Assembly (NCBI GenBank): GCA_002104985.1
Contig: MCGO01000072.1
Location: 124,001-188,000 of the forward strand
Reading direction: 5' to 3'
Source: Rhizoclosmatium globosum
Lineage: Eukaryota; Chytridiomycota; Chytridiomycetes; Chytridiales; Chytriomycetaceae
DNA: 64,000 nt
A program made the translations under genes and the position numbers. The notes beneath the pieces are model-generated. The model had not been told where the DNA came from. It did no database searches and worked only from the letters and a program-made list of their open reading frames with translations. How positions within the stretch are numbered: position 1 is the first letter of the stretch; each line of letters starts with the position of its first letter. Below are positions 32,219 to 44,548 of this stretch, piece by piece.

Positions 32219-34331
32219 TTAGGAGTTCAACTTCCAAAACAACCGCCAGCTTTCCTCACTTCTTCCCTTGAATCGTAAGCCACCAGACACCTCCAATCCA
32301 AGAAGCCCTAAAATGACATACGGTTCAGTTGTCCTTGTTTCCAAAATATCTTCATCAACACCACCAATGGATATTATCCGCATACCCAATTCAAGCTCCT
32401 TCATCCCATCTAAACAAGAATTTCTTCCATCTTTGTGTACTTGATCAATCTCAGTCAACATTGCTTTCATACATTCCAAAATAGGCGTGAAATATCCTCC
32501 TCCCGCAGGCCCTTCTTCGAGTTCATTCACAGACTGAGCCATATCATGTAATCGTGTCCGAAGTCCGGAAAAGTCGTGAATCTGTATGCTCGTAAACTGC
32601 CACCATGCTAAATCCATTTTACAAAGAACAAACCAAATGACAACGAAGCATTCAAAGTACCATTCGATGGAATAGTTGACGGGTGTAAGTTCGAGGTTCC
32701 ATTGGCGAAGTGTTTTGGAAAATTTACTCAGCGTGGATACTGTAAGTGCTGAATTCAAGCAGTTACTGATTGCGGCGGATATTGTTTCGCGGTCAGCTGG
32801 GAGGAGAAGAAGTGGATGGTGTGATTGGAGGTGGGATAGAAACATAATGGGTCGATATATGAGTGATTTTGCAGTCTGGATTGCCATGTTCATTGATACA
32901 ACTCGTTCGTCTCCCGCGGCGGCAATTTTGTTGATGAATAGGGTTTCATCGCTTTCGCAGATTACGTCTGGTGATTGCAATTCCAAGCGTACTTCGTTTG
33001 GAACAGCAGATTGAATGGATTGGAGACTCCCTTCGAAATATCGTACAGAGGAATCTGAGAGCAAAGCGTTAACGCTTGTTGGTGGTATCATGAGCCGTCT
33101 CTTGATTTTAACAACGAGCTCTAACGCTCTACATTCTGATTGTCGTGTTGGCATTGGAGCAAATATTGGATGAGGATCATAGACTTGCGCTGGTGGTTTA
33201 ATTTTATCGCAGGAAATGTCGTTACACTCAATAAAGCTTTCGTCGTTGCAAAGGGCTTGATGCATATAAAAGATGGAATACCAAATCCAGAAGCCTCTGC
33301 GACGGTCTTCCTTTTGGCGTTCAGTGAGATTTAAGTGAAAAAGCCACGGAGAATCGTCTGGATCAATGTGAAGTTTAAGCTGGCGAACCATTGAAAGTCC
33401 AGCGTTCAAGAACTGCATGCCAATGACAGGTTGACCATGAGCTAAACCGAGAGTATTAAACATTTATCACTGAATAGGTGAAGAAAATGCTTACTGTATG
33501 CAAAGTGGGCAACATGAGTTGAAGCGTGGAAGTCTTCAATGGATGGTTGAAACCCAATCTTCAGAAATGCTTTCCGGGCTCGTTTGTAATACATCAAAGC
33601 TTCTTCTTGCAGGAGATAGACACGAGCAAATACGGCGCATTTTATCAACCTTATAAACGGCAGATAACGCATTTTTAGTCAATACATAACCTCATCACAA
33701 TTCACCCCACCTATACACTGGCGGAATAGAGAAAAAGTTGATCAGGAACATTTCTGCATCGTGACTGAATGTCATGGGCGTTGGCAGTGTATAGTCTTTT
33801 GTAAGGAAGCGATGGCATAGGTTCCAATCCTTTAGGGAAGGCATCAGATCTGGATCTTGTAGTTCCCAATTCGCTGTTTCATGCTCGAGAAGAGAGGCAT
33901 CGAAAGCGTTGAGAGAAAGTTGGAGGGTTAGAGACTGCGTCCAGTAATTACAAGATCCCGAAGCCCCAAGTGGAAAGTTTACTACTGATTCAGTCATCGT
34001 GTCATCAATCGTTATACTTGTTCGACTGGAGAACGGTGGCGAAAGGTATGTGTCTGGTTGGGGATGGGAGCCAGCCACACTATGACACTGGGTTTTGTTA
34101 ATAAGCAACTTATTTCCCCATACGATTGGCTCTGGTCTATAATAAATGTCTTATTAGCCTTTGTGACAACATCCGGACTACTTACGTTGGTTGAAACAGG
34201 TTGTCAGGGTTTGTGAGGTATATACACGGCACTCCCTTCGCCTTGCAGCTGATGCATCCATCTCTGTCTTTACTGCAACCCTTTTTGTGCTTCCGGCAGT
34301 CTTCGCATGACTTGATCTTGGTGGTGGACAT
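32219..34331 (-). CDS. Zn2Cys6 fungal transcription factor
   Basis: Nuclear DNA-binding regulator. Exons complement(32219..33441, 33495..33649, 33711..34136, 34186..34331), 649 aa, phases joining. The Gal4-type cluster is at residues about 9-36: CEDCRKHKKGC...DGCISCKAKGVPC, with spacing 2-6-6-2-6 and basic residues between. A middle-homology region of the fungal_trans type follows: LLQEEALMYYKRARKAFLKI, HFAYTHGQPVIGMQFLNAG, LKLHIDPDDSPWLF, and RRGFWIWYSIFYMHQAL. The intron joining HFAY to THGQPV was chosen because only the acceptor at 33442 keeps phase and homology. Target genes are unknown; the neighbours (Rgp1, CK1) give no hint. Confidence 0.85.
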
Positions 34332-34875
34332 GAAGGTCTTGATTCGACCTTAAATGGAGATTCTGGCTGAGACCAAATAGCCTCTCAAAAAGGATACTTC
34401 TACATTTTCTCTTGTTAATACATTTCGTTTTGGAAAGTAACTTGAATTGGACCTCTTGCTAAGCCACTATCATTGTGAAAAAATAAACTAACGCATACTT
34501 TAGAGTATACTTACATTTGACTCGCGGTCCAATATCCCTCAATATTTATCCACCACACTGCTATTCCACCACACACTTCCAGACAGCGTTTCGACTTTGT
34601 AAAATTAAGGACAAAAACTGATGCTTATTTCAAACAAAAGGCGATAAAAGAGTGAGAGAGAAGAAAGATAAAAGAGAGAATAAAACTATAACAAAAAAAA
34701 CAAACAAAAAACAAAAGAACGGGTGTGCTTGAAAACAAAAAACAAAAATATCACTACGACCAACTACTAAACAAAAAAAGACTACACTCCACCCTCGACG
34801 AAAACACCAACAACCAGAACCTAAACAAAACACCACAACCAAAGGTATCCCCCACACTTCCCTCCTTCCCTCTTT
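34332..34875. other. Intergenic, A-rich region
   Basis: Lies upstream of the transcription factor and downstream of casein kinase 1, both on the minus strand. Bases about 34640-34750 are runs of A with G or C. No gene or RNA is supported; it probably holds the factor's promoter and the kinase 3' UTR. Confidence 0.4.
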
Positions 34876-36868
34876 TTACTGTTCCTCCTGCGCTTGACGC
34901 TCCCGAGCCTCTTGCTACACAGAAAAAGTCAGCTCAAAAACCGTACACACACAAAAGAAACACAAAACTTTTACCTGATACTTGACAACAGTCCAATCAA
35001 ACACATAATCATAATGGAACCCTTCCCTCACAAACAAGTCCCTGAAAATCTTTCTCAAGTAGCTGTAATCCGGTTTATCGTCGAACCGCAGGGACCGCGT
35101 GTAATTCAGGTACACGACAAATTCGTTCGGGAAGCCGCGGCATAGGTGGTCTGCTGGGGTTGTCATTTTCTTTTCCATGATTCGGTCGTATTTTTGTTTT
35201 TTGGTGGCTGCTTTGAGGCCTTGCCAGGGGAGGGAGCCGCGGCAAAAGTACATTAGGACGTAGCCGAGGGATTCTAGGTCGTCTCGTCTTGATTGTTCTT
35301 TTTTTGGTTTTTGGAGGGAAAGGTGCAGGTGTTTAGTCCGAATATAGAAAAGGAAGACAAGACTCACCAACTCCCAAGTGTGTGTTGATGGACACATATC
35401 GCGCTGTTCCAGTCAAGTTCTTGTTCTCTTTGTATGGGATATGCAGGTGTGTCTTTGGGTCTCTGTACTTTTTGGCGAGTCCAAAGTCAATGACATTGAC
35501 TTGGTTCCCTCGTTTCCCGAGCCCCATCAGAAAGTTGTCTGGTTTGATGTCACGGTGGATAAAATTTTTTGAGTGGATGTATTCGATTCGAGAGAGCTGT
35601 GCGGGAGGTGGAAGGGTTAATAAAGAGGGTTTTGAGTGATAAGGAGAGGAATGGATATGGACTTGAAGGTGTTGTTTATCATCTTCGATAGTAAGGTCTC
35701 GCTTGTAGAGGGTATTGGTGTTGCAGCAAAGTTCAATACAGCAATTGAGGGGTGGAAAGCTGCCCACGTGTCCGATTCTAGATTGACAGCAATTGACGAA
35801 GATCCAGATATTTGACCCCACTACTTTGTCACAAGATCACACGACACTTAATTTTTGTGGAATAATGCCGGGTAACATGCAGATCGGCATGAGAAAATCG
35901 CTGCGCACTTGGCCAACATATCCACCTCTAGTCTGCATCATCCAGCATTTTGAAGCATAGATTGCGTCATTCTCTGATAGACTTTGGAGGTTCCATGTAA
36001 TATCCTGGTTTCTAGACTCCCGCTGATGACACTCAAGTTAACGCAAGTATTACCAGTTGATCGGCGAGCAACAGGACAGTTTTGAGAGAGAATTTACGTC
36101 CACAGAAGTTGAATAAGTCTTCGAGAGACGGGCCGAGCAAGTCGACCACCATGCAATTGTATCCAGCTTCCACGCCAAAGTATCGGACGAATGGGATTCC
36201 AACTAGATTTGATAGTCAGTAACCTTGTTTTACAGGATAGATGCTCATGAATAGGATAGAATAACGGTTTGGAAGTGTCTCCACACGAAAACCCGGCCAA
36301 GAGCATTTGTCCCCCTTCCCAGGCAATAACCCCTTCACTAAATCCAGACTAATATTCCCCGACAGTTTCCGAGAGTGCAACCCATTCGTCCCAGTTCATT
36401 TTCGCAGCAAGGAAGCCACCCAAATGAGCGCACACCAAATCGCCCTCCAAAGACTAACCACCACCGGCGAGCGACTTGTAAACACGTGCTTCGTACTCCA
36501 ATTGCGGATGTTTTGCGCGGACCGATTCGAGTTTGACTGCGACTTCTTCGCCATTGATTGTGTTGGTTCCTGTTTGTGTTCTGGGTTAGCCGCCTGTTCC
36601 TAGGCCCTTCTTCCTAGGCCCTTCTTCCCTAGGACACAAGAGAGAGTGTCCTAGCAAGAAAGCAAGTCCTAGGCTCCTAGGCTCCTCTCCTAGTAAAAAA
36701 CCACCACCACCAAAAACACAAACCTAGGAAAATATCGCCAAACGACCCACTTCCGATTTTGCGGCCCAGTCTGTACTTTCCGCCAATCCCAAGTTCGGTC
36801 AGTGGATGTGGTTGGTTTGCTGCAGGAAGTCCGGGGGCGGCGGACGCGGAGCCGGGGGGGCCTTGCAT
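34876..36868 (-). CDS. Casein kinase 1 (delta/epsilon, Hrr25-like)
   Basis: Ser/Thr kinase. Exons complement(34876..34914, 34975..35297, 35368..35596, 36054..36202, 36459..36569, 36724..36868), 331 aa. Signatures: [18 protein letters not shown] (glycine loop), GEEVAVKLE (beta-3 Lys), [31 protein letters not shown] (catalytic loop), [13 protein letters not shown] (DFG), [13 protein letters not shown] then [15 protein letters not shown] (CK1 substrate signature; the usual TARYASINTH has Val here), and LPWQGLKA. The C-terminal tail after the kinase core is very short (ends RERQAQEEQ) and lacks the long autoinhibitory extension and palmitoylation Cys of Yck types. Introns 1-3 are 154, 256 and 457 nt, long for this genome; intron 1 contains a CCTAGG-rich hairpin cluster. 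Confidence 0.93.
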
Positions 36869-36985
36869 TTCTTTTTTGGCGTTTTGGTTGGTTGGCTTTT
36901 GGAGAAAGAGAGTGAAAGAAGAGAACAGTCACAGTAGTGAAAAAATAGAATTAAAAAACAAATAAAAGAATTGTTTATTAGAAGG

Positions 36986-39107
36986 TTAAGCGTACTTGCT
37001 TAGGGCTGAGGACAGGATGCGTCGCTCCTCAATGCGTACAGTCAGCGCCCATCGCTTTGGAGTGTACTCCTTCGCGTCCTTTACGAAAAACGTTAGCTTC
37101 TTTCAAAGAGTAAATCAACTAGAAACTTACAGTAAGCGCTTGCAACTCAGATGCCTCAGCATCTCCGTCTGTTCCTTCATACCTTGCAAGTCTCTGAACT
37201 GCTGCTGAATTCAACAAAGCAGTAATTTGCTGAATAATAGGCTTCTCAGTCGCTTTTACAGGTGCTGCTGATTTACCGCCCTTCTTGGTCGCTGTTGCAG
37301 TCCAGGATACCAATCCAGTCTCGCAAATGTGGCGAATGTACTTCTTGACAGACTCCTCATCCTTTGTGAATGTCTGGAACGCTTTGGCGTCAAGAAGAAG
37401 GAGGTGGAGGAACGCAATCAAGTGTTTGGAGGCTGTGCCGTCGTTTGTGAAATGGAACACATCGTTTTCCTTGATGAGAGAACGCGCAGACTTGTCTTTG
37501 GAATCTTGATTGTTTTCATCATCATCGGAATCTTCAGAGTCGGACCAATCGATTTCATTGTCTCCGTCTTCTTGATCAGAGTCATCGTCATCGTCTTTCG
37601 GGCGAACGATAAAGTCCACAACCTTGCGTCCAACTTCTTTCCAGAAGAGACACCGTTCAGTCAATGTCTTTTCGCCAATCTGTTCACCAACGGTTTCGAG
37701 AAGGTAGTCCAAATCGACTTGAACGTTATTGTTTGGGTTGTCGATTTCAGCGAATCCGTACAAGTTGAGAAGCTTTGCGTTCGTGTGGTCACCGTAAATG
37801 TTGAAGATTTCGGCGTTTGGTTTCACAGGACGCACGACAGTGATTTCGAGGGAGTCTTCTTGTTCCTCTTCCTCTTGGTCGTTTCTGGATCGCTGATGCT
37901 GCTGTGGACCGTTGGCAGATTTCTTGGCAGCACCCTTCTTTTTCCCACTCTCCACAAGTTCAGGGATAGGTTCCTCCAACTTGTACAGCCAATCATCCCC
38001 ACCTTCTTCCTCCTCCTCGTCCTCATCCTCCCACTCCTCCCCTTCCACCTCCTCATCCTGCACCTCCAAAAACAACTTGATCAAATCATCCTTGTACAAA
38101 CAAGCCCCAATCCTCGACGCATCCACACCCATCTCACCCATCATCCGTTTCAAATCCTTCACACTCAACCCCTTCAACTCCTCCGCCGTAACCTTCCCCT
38201 CATCCTCCCCATGCTCATGTCCATCCCCACCACAACACCCACCCTCATGATCATGCTCATGCCCCTCCCCTCCCTCCCCATCCTCATCCTCCTCATCCTC
38301 CTCCAAACAATCACACCCCCCTTCAACAGCCCCACAATAAACACAAACATCCCCATCCCCCTCAATATGCACACTCTCCTTCCCACTCCGATGATTAAAC
38401 AGATCCGCAAGCGGGACAAGCGCGTCCCCGTGAAACGCATCGACCCCAAACGCTCTCGACGTCACGATCGACGTGCACTCCCTGAACTCCTTGTACCAGT
38501 CCTCCGGGCTGCGGGGCGGGAAGAGGAGCGGGTGGGCGGTGAGGAAGGGGTGGACGAGGGTTGTGAAGTCGGAGTGGAGGGAGTCTGTGTATTCTTTGAA
38601 GGGTGTGTCTGTTGGGGTGAGGAGGGAGAGGGAGTCGGAGTCCCAGAAGAGGGGGGTTGGTGCGTGGTGGGGGAGGGTTGAGATGTAGCCGGACCAAGGG
38701 GTTGGGTTGTTGCGGGTGAGTTGGGTGCGTTCGAAGAGGAGGGCGATGGTTAGTGCTAGGGTTCCGGTGAAGCATTCTTCTTCTGTTGTGGTTTTAGAAG
38801 GTAGATATTGGTTTTTAGAAACGTGTTTTTAGGTTTAGATGATAGGGAGGGGTGTACCAATTAGATCACTGATTCCACTGTTCTTTGCACTTAAACAAGC
38901 CACTTTTGGGATTGTAGCAATAACTGTATCTTGTTTAAGGGGAATCTTGTTTGCAGTTACGTGGAATTCGTTTGAAGGGGAGCAGTGGATCGTCATTAAA
39001 CTCGAGTTGAAGGAGACTTTCTGTTCCTTGAACCAGCGAAGGAGAACATCTTTTTGTGACGAAGTCGATGTGCTTGGCTTCTTTGGTGCTGCTTTCTTTG
39101 GGCCCAT
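36986..39107 (-). CDS. SET-domain protein lysine methyltransferase (SETD6/Rkm-like)
   Basis: Exons complement(36986..37078, 37131..38782, 38858..39107), 664 aa, phases joining. A Lys/Ser-rich N-terminus is followed by the split SET domain of the Rubisco-LSMT type: IPKVACLSAK, LALTIALLFERTQL, PWSGYISTLP, FWDSDSLSLL, then TSRAFGVDAFHGDALVPLAD and LFNHRSGK (canonical 'SR.F......LVP..DL.NH'). Within the SET region there is a very acidic insert with CVYCGAVEGGCDC and a His/Cys-rich stretch (HEHDHEGGCCGGDGHEHGE) that may bind metal. Later, EIFNIYGDHTNAKLLNLYGF is the post-SET 'YG..SN..LL..YGF' signature. The substrate (ribosomal protein or eEF1A in yeasts) cannot be assigned. Confidence 0.85.
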
Positions 39108-39306
39108 TGTTGAATTGGGACTTTGTTTGACGTTGAATTCAAAAAGAAAAAAAGAAAGAAGAATGTAGAACTAATAACTGCAGAAGAAATAGATTATTAT
39201 TCTCTGTATATACATTCGTTCTTCTTCCATTTGTTAATTTGTCTATTAAAAGTAAACCAAGCAATTGATGTCTCCCTTCCACCTCTTTCTTTCACCAAAT
39301 TCGAAC

Positions 39307-40760
39307 ATGTTTTGGATCCTCATTATTGTTGGACTGAGTGCATCGGTTGTGGTGTCGCAGCCAGCTGATTCGTGCATCTTTGATCCAGTTGAGTAGTCTT
39401 GTTCTTGAAGGTATCCTTGTACTCACACTCACTCATTCAGACCCGTCCTCACTGTGTCTCCTTCACTCTTCCATCGAAACAAGTTGAATTAATGCTACAG
39501 GATGTCTGCACATCACAGCCTTCTCTTCCAGGTATCCATTCGCTCCACCCTACCACAACCTCCACCTCTTTCAACACTGACTAAGCATAATACCCAACAA
39601 TACATCCAATAATACTTAATTATACCAGAATGCACCCTAAACCGCCTCTGTTCCGCATCTCCAACCTCCTCGCGCCTTTGCACATCCCAATTCCACCTGC
39701 TTCGCTCCTCCTGCCTCTCCCTTCCCTCCGAACGCGGCTGTCGAACAATTTCCCTTCTCTGTCGCCCCGCATCCCTCGTATCCCAATGCACCCTCGAATT
39801 CAAGATTCCCGCATTATCCTCCCTCACAGATTCCATCTCTGCTGCGTGTAACGTAAAGTGGGATAAACAATTGTGTGGGCGGATAGATGATAGGGACCCG
39901 TTAGTGCAGTTACATACGCTTTGTTTGGATTCGGTGAGGAAGTCGGCGCCTGCTTGTGCGTCTACGGTTTCGCTTTGTGGTGTTGATGTGACGGCGTCAA
40001 CGAAATTGGTTGGGTTGCCGTGTGTCGTGGAATCGAAGGGGATTACACCGTTTTTGCATTCTACGTTCAGTGGGGATCATGTCTTGTTTGAGTGGGGGAC
40101 TGTGGAAAGTTTCTTTGATTATGGGGTTGTTGTCGCGGCTGCGGTTTTTATTGGATTGCTTTATGAGTTGGTGATTGCGTTGAGGAGGGGGTGGGAGGAA
40201 AAGTGGGTTGAGGAGTTGCGCGCAGAGGTTGTTTTGCCAGGTGAGTTTTCTTCAGGAGCTATTGAGTGAGAGGAGCAAGTGGAGCGTTATATTAGCAAGT
40301 GATGGAACGATGAAGAGGGTGGAAACGATAGGAGATATTCCAGGCCCTGTAATAGCTGGCGAGAAAGTCACAGCCGACTCAAATGGAACTACACATTAAA
40401 TAAGGGGCTATAAATAGACTCTCATTAAATGCTTATATTTAAACAGATTCCATCCAAGATGCACCCGCTCTTGACACACAAGAAACACCAGCGACAGATG
40501 CAGAAGCAGCCCCACTTTTACAAGGATCCACCACTCAACCATCCCTATTCCAACGCATGCGAACACAAATTCGAAACAGAGTATACGTCTCATACGTGAT
40601 AGTCACTCGTCAAGTCCGAGTCCGAGGACTCCGATCACTCCTGAAAGCTTTGGAAGGAATAGCATTGGTAGCAGTCGTACTGCTTGTCGCCACGTTCAAT
40701 AGCGTGCTATGTTTGGCGGTTGTTGCTGGGTTGGCTGCTGGTGCCTTTTTGTTTATTTGA
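39307..40760 (+). CDS. Ctr-family (copper transporter-like) membrane protein with Cys-rich ectodomain and no MxxxM
   Basis: Exons 39307..39387, 39441..39531, 39629..40240 and 40447..40760, 365 aa, phases joining. It opens with a signal peptide (MFWILIIVGLSASVVVSQ) and about 170 residues with well over a dozen Cys and almost no Met, unlike the Met-rich Ctr ectodomain. The membrane part is Ctr-like: FDYGVVVAAAVFIGLLYELV (TM1), an acidic loop, then VVLLVATFNSVLCLAVVAGL and AAGAF (TM2-TM3). Against CTR1 'MLIFMTYNGYLC.AV..G...G', the columns T-F/Y-N, L-C, A-V and GxxxG align, but both filter methionines are replaced (Val and Ala). Copper permeation by the classical trimer filter is therefore doubtful. 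Possible roles are a sensor, a partner subunit or another substrate. Confidence 0.75.
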
Positions 40761-41614
40761 TGATTGTGAGTTACCCTGATGAATATAGCAACATGCATGT
40801 TGCACCATATTGTGCAATTCTGATGTCCACAGTTCTATGAACAGTTTTCGTTCAATGGAACACTGAGTGTCGGTCATAATCAACATTTTCAGAAACACAA
40901 CAGACACAGCTCGGAACCAGGACCACGGCAATCCCCAATTGTGTTGTCGGTTTCGTTGAGACGAAAGAATGTCTATGAGAGGAAATAACAAATGGTCACT
41001 GGCACTTTGAGCATTGTAGAGAACGAAAAGGAAGCTACTCAACGCATCATACCATGCACTTTGAGAAAGAAGAGTCAATCTGTAATATTTGATCTATCTG
41101 ATCGCATTTATCCACAGAAAGCGGGTGTGGGCACCTTTACGCGTCGCCATTGGTTGTTTTCCTTCCGAATCCCACTTCAAGTTCACTTCAAGCCGCACAA
41201 GGTCAAGACTTTAAAAAGTCCTCAAGGTCAAGAGCAAAGGAACACAGTAATAGAGAGTTGGCTTGTGTACATTCTTGGTGGTTTGGCGAAATAACACAAT
41301 TTAATCAAACCTTTCTTTGCCAGCACGCAGTGAGTAAGCCCACGGTTGACCTTTGTATTTCACAAATTCAAAAGACTTTCTTCCTTTCATATTTAAGCCG
41401 TTCTAGCTTGTACCTCTCCTCTACTTCTACTGCACGTTATGACAGTGTTTCCCCATCAAATCCATCAAATCCAGTTTGGTGCGTGCTTCACCCAGTGTCT
41501 AAATCTCCAAGACCAAGAAAGAAAATTTTGGAAGAAAAGAGGCACGCACCTTCCATCCGAATTACAAAACGGAGATTTGGCCGGTTGGGGAAAAGAAGAC
41601 TCGAAAGACAAACC
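40761..41614. other. Intergenic region upstream of the first phosphatase gene
   Basis: About 850 bp without a supported gene. An open frame from 41150 runs in phase into the phosphatase, but it would bury the signal peptide, so it is read as leader. The region presumably contains the phosphatase promoter. No TATA box stood out. Confidence 0.4.
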
Positions 41615-44044
41615 ATGATTTTGGGTAACTTGATCCTTGCTACGTCCGCCATGGCTGCGGCCAGAGTATCCACCTACTTTGATGCTTTGGTGATTGGAGA
41701 CTGGGGAAGTGAGTATTACCTACTTGTTTGGGATCGTGATGGATTGATTAGTAGTGGGACTTGAGACTGATATCGTTCAATAAGACCCACAGGCTGCCTG
41801 GACTGCCAACGTCTCTGCTGTTGCTTCTCAGATGAACACCTGGGCTGGAAAGAAGGGATCTGCTGTGAGTATTCATTTGAACTTTGACAAGTGTATTTGT
41901 GATTATGCTCACAACTAACCAATCGCACCTTTGCATTCCAGGCCATTATCAATGTTGGAGACAACTTCTACGCCGGTGATGCCAACGGAAAGTACTCTAG
42001 CGAAGCTGTCAACTCGGCCACCGACTCAAAGTGGGTTGACATCTGGTCCAACGTCTACAACGGCGACAACATAAAGAACCTTCCTTGGTGGGGTGTTCTT
42101 GGAAACCACGATTGGTACTTGAAGAACTCATTCACGTACGAGTTGAACCACATTGACCCACACTGGGTTATCCCAGACTTGTTCTACACCAAGCGTGTCC
42201 AGGTTGATGCTGGAATCTACGCGACCTTCATCTTTATTGAGACCGACTTGATGCAATACGGTTACGGAGGTTCAACCAAGGCTGCTGCCAAGGGAATGCA
42301 GCCATCTTTCGCTGCTCAAGGATGGACCAACGGAACCAACACTGTTGAGAAGCAGTTGGCTTGGATCGAGAACGCTGTCCAGGCTGCCAACAACGATGCT
42401 TACATCTTCATCATGGGTCACCACCCAATCTACACTTGTTACAAAAAGCCTTCTGACTGGAACAACGACCCAGCTGTTTTGTCTTCCCTCAAGTCTTTGC
42501 TCACCATTGTCAACAAGTGGAACGTTTCTGCTTACTTCAACGGTCACCAGCACTGTGAGTCTTGGCACACATTTTATACGAATTCACGCTTAACTTAACT
42601 ATTTGCATTCTTAGCTCTTGCTGGTTACGTCACCAACAACGGAAACACTTTGCAAATCCAGTCCGGATCTGGAGGTCAATTGGACGGTACCTGCACTGAC
42701 ACCTTCCCTGACACCAAGACCTACACTGTCGGTGGAGAGTACCTTACCCCAGGATTCGCCCACTTGTTTGTCAACAGCTCTATTGCCTCCGTTGATTTGA
42801 TTGACTTGAAGGGTTCCGTTATCGCCTCCTACTCTGTTGCCCCACGTGTCCCAGTCACTGGAGTTTCCGCTGATGCCACTTACTTGACTGCCGCCACTGA
42901 CCCAGCTGTCCACTTCATCAAAGCTGCTGTTCCAGCTGAGGCTGGTTTGGACTTGCTCGTTATTGGAGACTGGGGTAACTACGCCAACATCAAGGACCAA
43001 AAGAAGGTTGCCGATGTCATGGACAAGTGGGCTGCTGCCTACGGATCCTCTGCCGTCCTCGCCCTTGGTGACAACTTCTACGCCACTGCTAACACTTCCT
43101 ACAACTACGAGGGAGTTAAGGAGGCTAACGACAAGAAGTTCGTTGACTTATGGTCCGCCGTCTACTCTGGAAAGGCTCTTTCTCAGCTTCCATGGTGGAT
43201 GATTCTTGGAAACCACGATTGGTACTTGAACAACTCCCAGATCTACCAGATGCAATACAACCACCCCAACTGGCAGATTCCAGACTTCTTCTACACCAAG
43301 CGCGTCCAAATCGACTCTGGAGTCTTTGCCTCCTTCATCTTTATCGAGACTGATTTGCTCAACTACGGTTGGAACTCTACCAAGAACGACCTTGGCCGTA
43401 ACTTCAAGCTCCAAGGTTGGGACGCTACCACTGCCAAGAAGCAGCTCGCCTGGTTGGACTCTGCTCTTGCTGCCGCCAACAACGACCAATATGTCTTCGT
43501 CATTGGACACCACACTGGATTCGCCTGTGGTAGTGATGTTTCTGGCTCCGTTAACATGGCTGATGTCACTGCCCTCGTCAACAAGTGGAACGCGACTGCC
43601 TACGTCAACGGTCACCACCACACCTTCGCTTACTACTACACCAACAAGGGTAACACCCTCCAGGTTCAGACCGGAAACGGTGGTAACACCGACAGTGGAT
43701 TGTGTGTCCCATCTTCCTCTGCCCCAGGACAAGAGCTTACCAACACTTACGGTTTCGCTCACTTGCGTATTACTGCTACCGCTGCTGCGTTCGATTTTGT
43801 CACTGAGAACAACGAGGTTGCGTTCACTGCCTCTATTGGACAGAGAAAGCCTGCTAACGCTGTTGCCGACACAACCAACTTGCCACCAGCTGGAGACGTT
43901 TCCATCCACTTTGTTGACCCTCTCAAGGCTACTGTATCTGCCACTGGAGGCTACGTTGCTCCACCAGCTTCAGCTTTGTACTCTGCCGCTGACAAGGTTG
44001 CTGCTTCCCTGGTTATTTCTGCCATTATTGCGTTGATGCTTTAA
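41615..44044 (+). CDS. Secreted double-domain purple acid phosphatase A
   Basis: Metallophosphoesterase of the small, ACP5-like purple acid phosphatase type. Exons 41615..41708, 41785..41864, 41942..42554 and 42615..44044, 738 aa, phases joining. Signal peptide MILGNLILATSAMAAAR. Two complete catalytic domains follow in one chain. Domain 1: VIGDWG, GDNFYAGD, LGNHDWY, MGHHP, NGHQH. Domain 2, beginning about residue 370: VIGDWG, LGDNFYA, LGNHDWY, IGHHTG, NGHHH. These are the five purple acid phosphatase blocks (DxG, GDxxY, GNHD, VxxH, GHxH). The C-terminus ASALYSAADKVAASL plus a hydrophobic run is a GPI-anchor-type signal, so the enzyme is probably wall- or membrane-bound. The whole of domain 2 lies in exon 4. 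Codon bias is strong. A paralogue with the same exon plan follows. Confidence 0.92.
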
Positions 44045-44548
44045 ATTTTGGTGTTGATACGTTGATTAGTTAGTTGTTCGTAATAAATAGAGATTGCATA
44101 TATTACAGCCTTTGTTTCGATTCGATTTATTTACAAGTAAATTGTGGTGTGTGTGAAAAGAGGCATATGCGCCATTAGGGTTTGATGACAATTACAAATG
44201 GCAGAGACTGCTGGAATCTCAATGACAGTTGAAATTATTATGTCGCTTGTAAGAAGTTTAGTCTATGGAATCATCTACCTGTCAAGACTTTGCCGGAGAG
44301 CATTGAAGAATGTCAAGCAATCTGTCATTCACCGCCAAGTTTGACAGGTTGACAGTGAATGCTATGGAAAACAATTTGAAGGGATATCAAATTTATGGTA
44401 TATGAACTTCCTTGCTCACAAATCATTAAATTTTCGCCTTTTGGTAAGCCCTGATTAATATCCAAATTGGCACGCGCCGACCTTTTGCACCTTTCATGGA
44501 GATGGTCCTGATAAAGTCGAAGCAACAGAAAACTGTCTGCCAAACACG
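44045..44548. other. Intergenic region between the two phosphatase genes
   Basis: About 500 bp: the 3' flank of gene A (AATAAA near 44082) and the promoter of gene B. No gene is supported. Confidence 0.4.

Noticed and set aside
37329..38681. 450-codon plus-strand open frame opposite the SET-domain gene
   Set aside because: Mirror of the acidic and Pro-rich coding sequence on the other strand; the minus strand has clear SET motifs and splice sites.
41150..41614. 155-codon upstream extension of phosphatase A
   Set aside because: It would bury the signal peptide inside the chain; gene B starts at the equivalent ATG.
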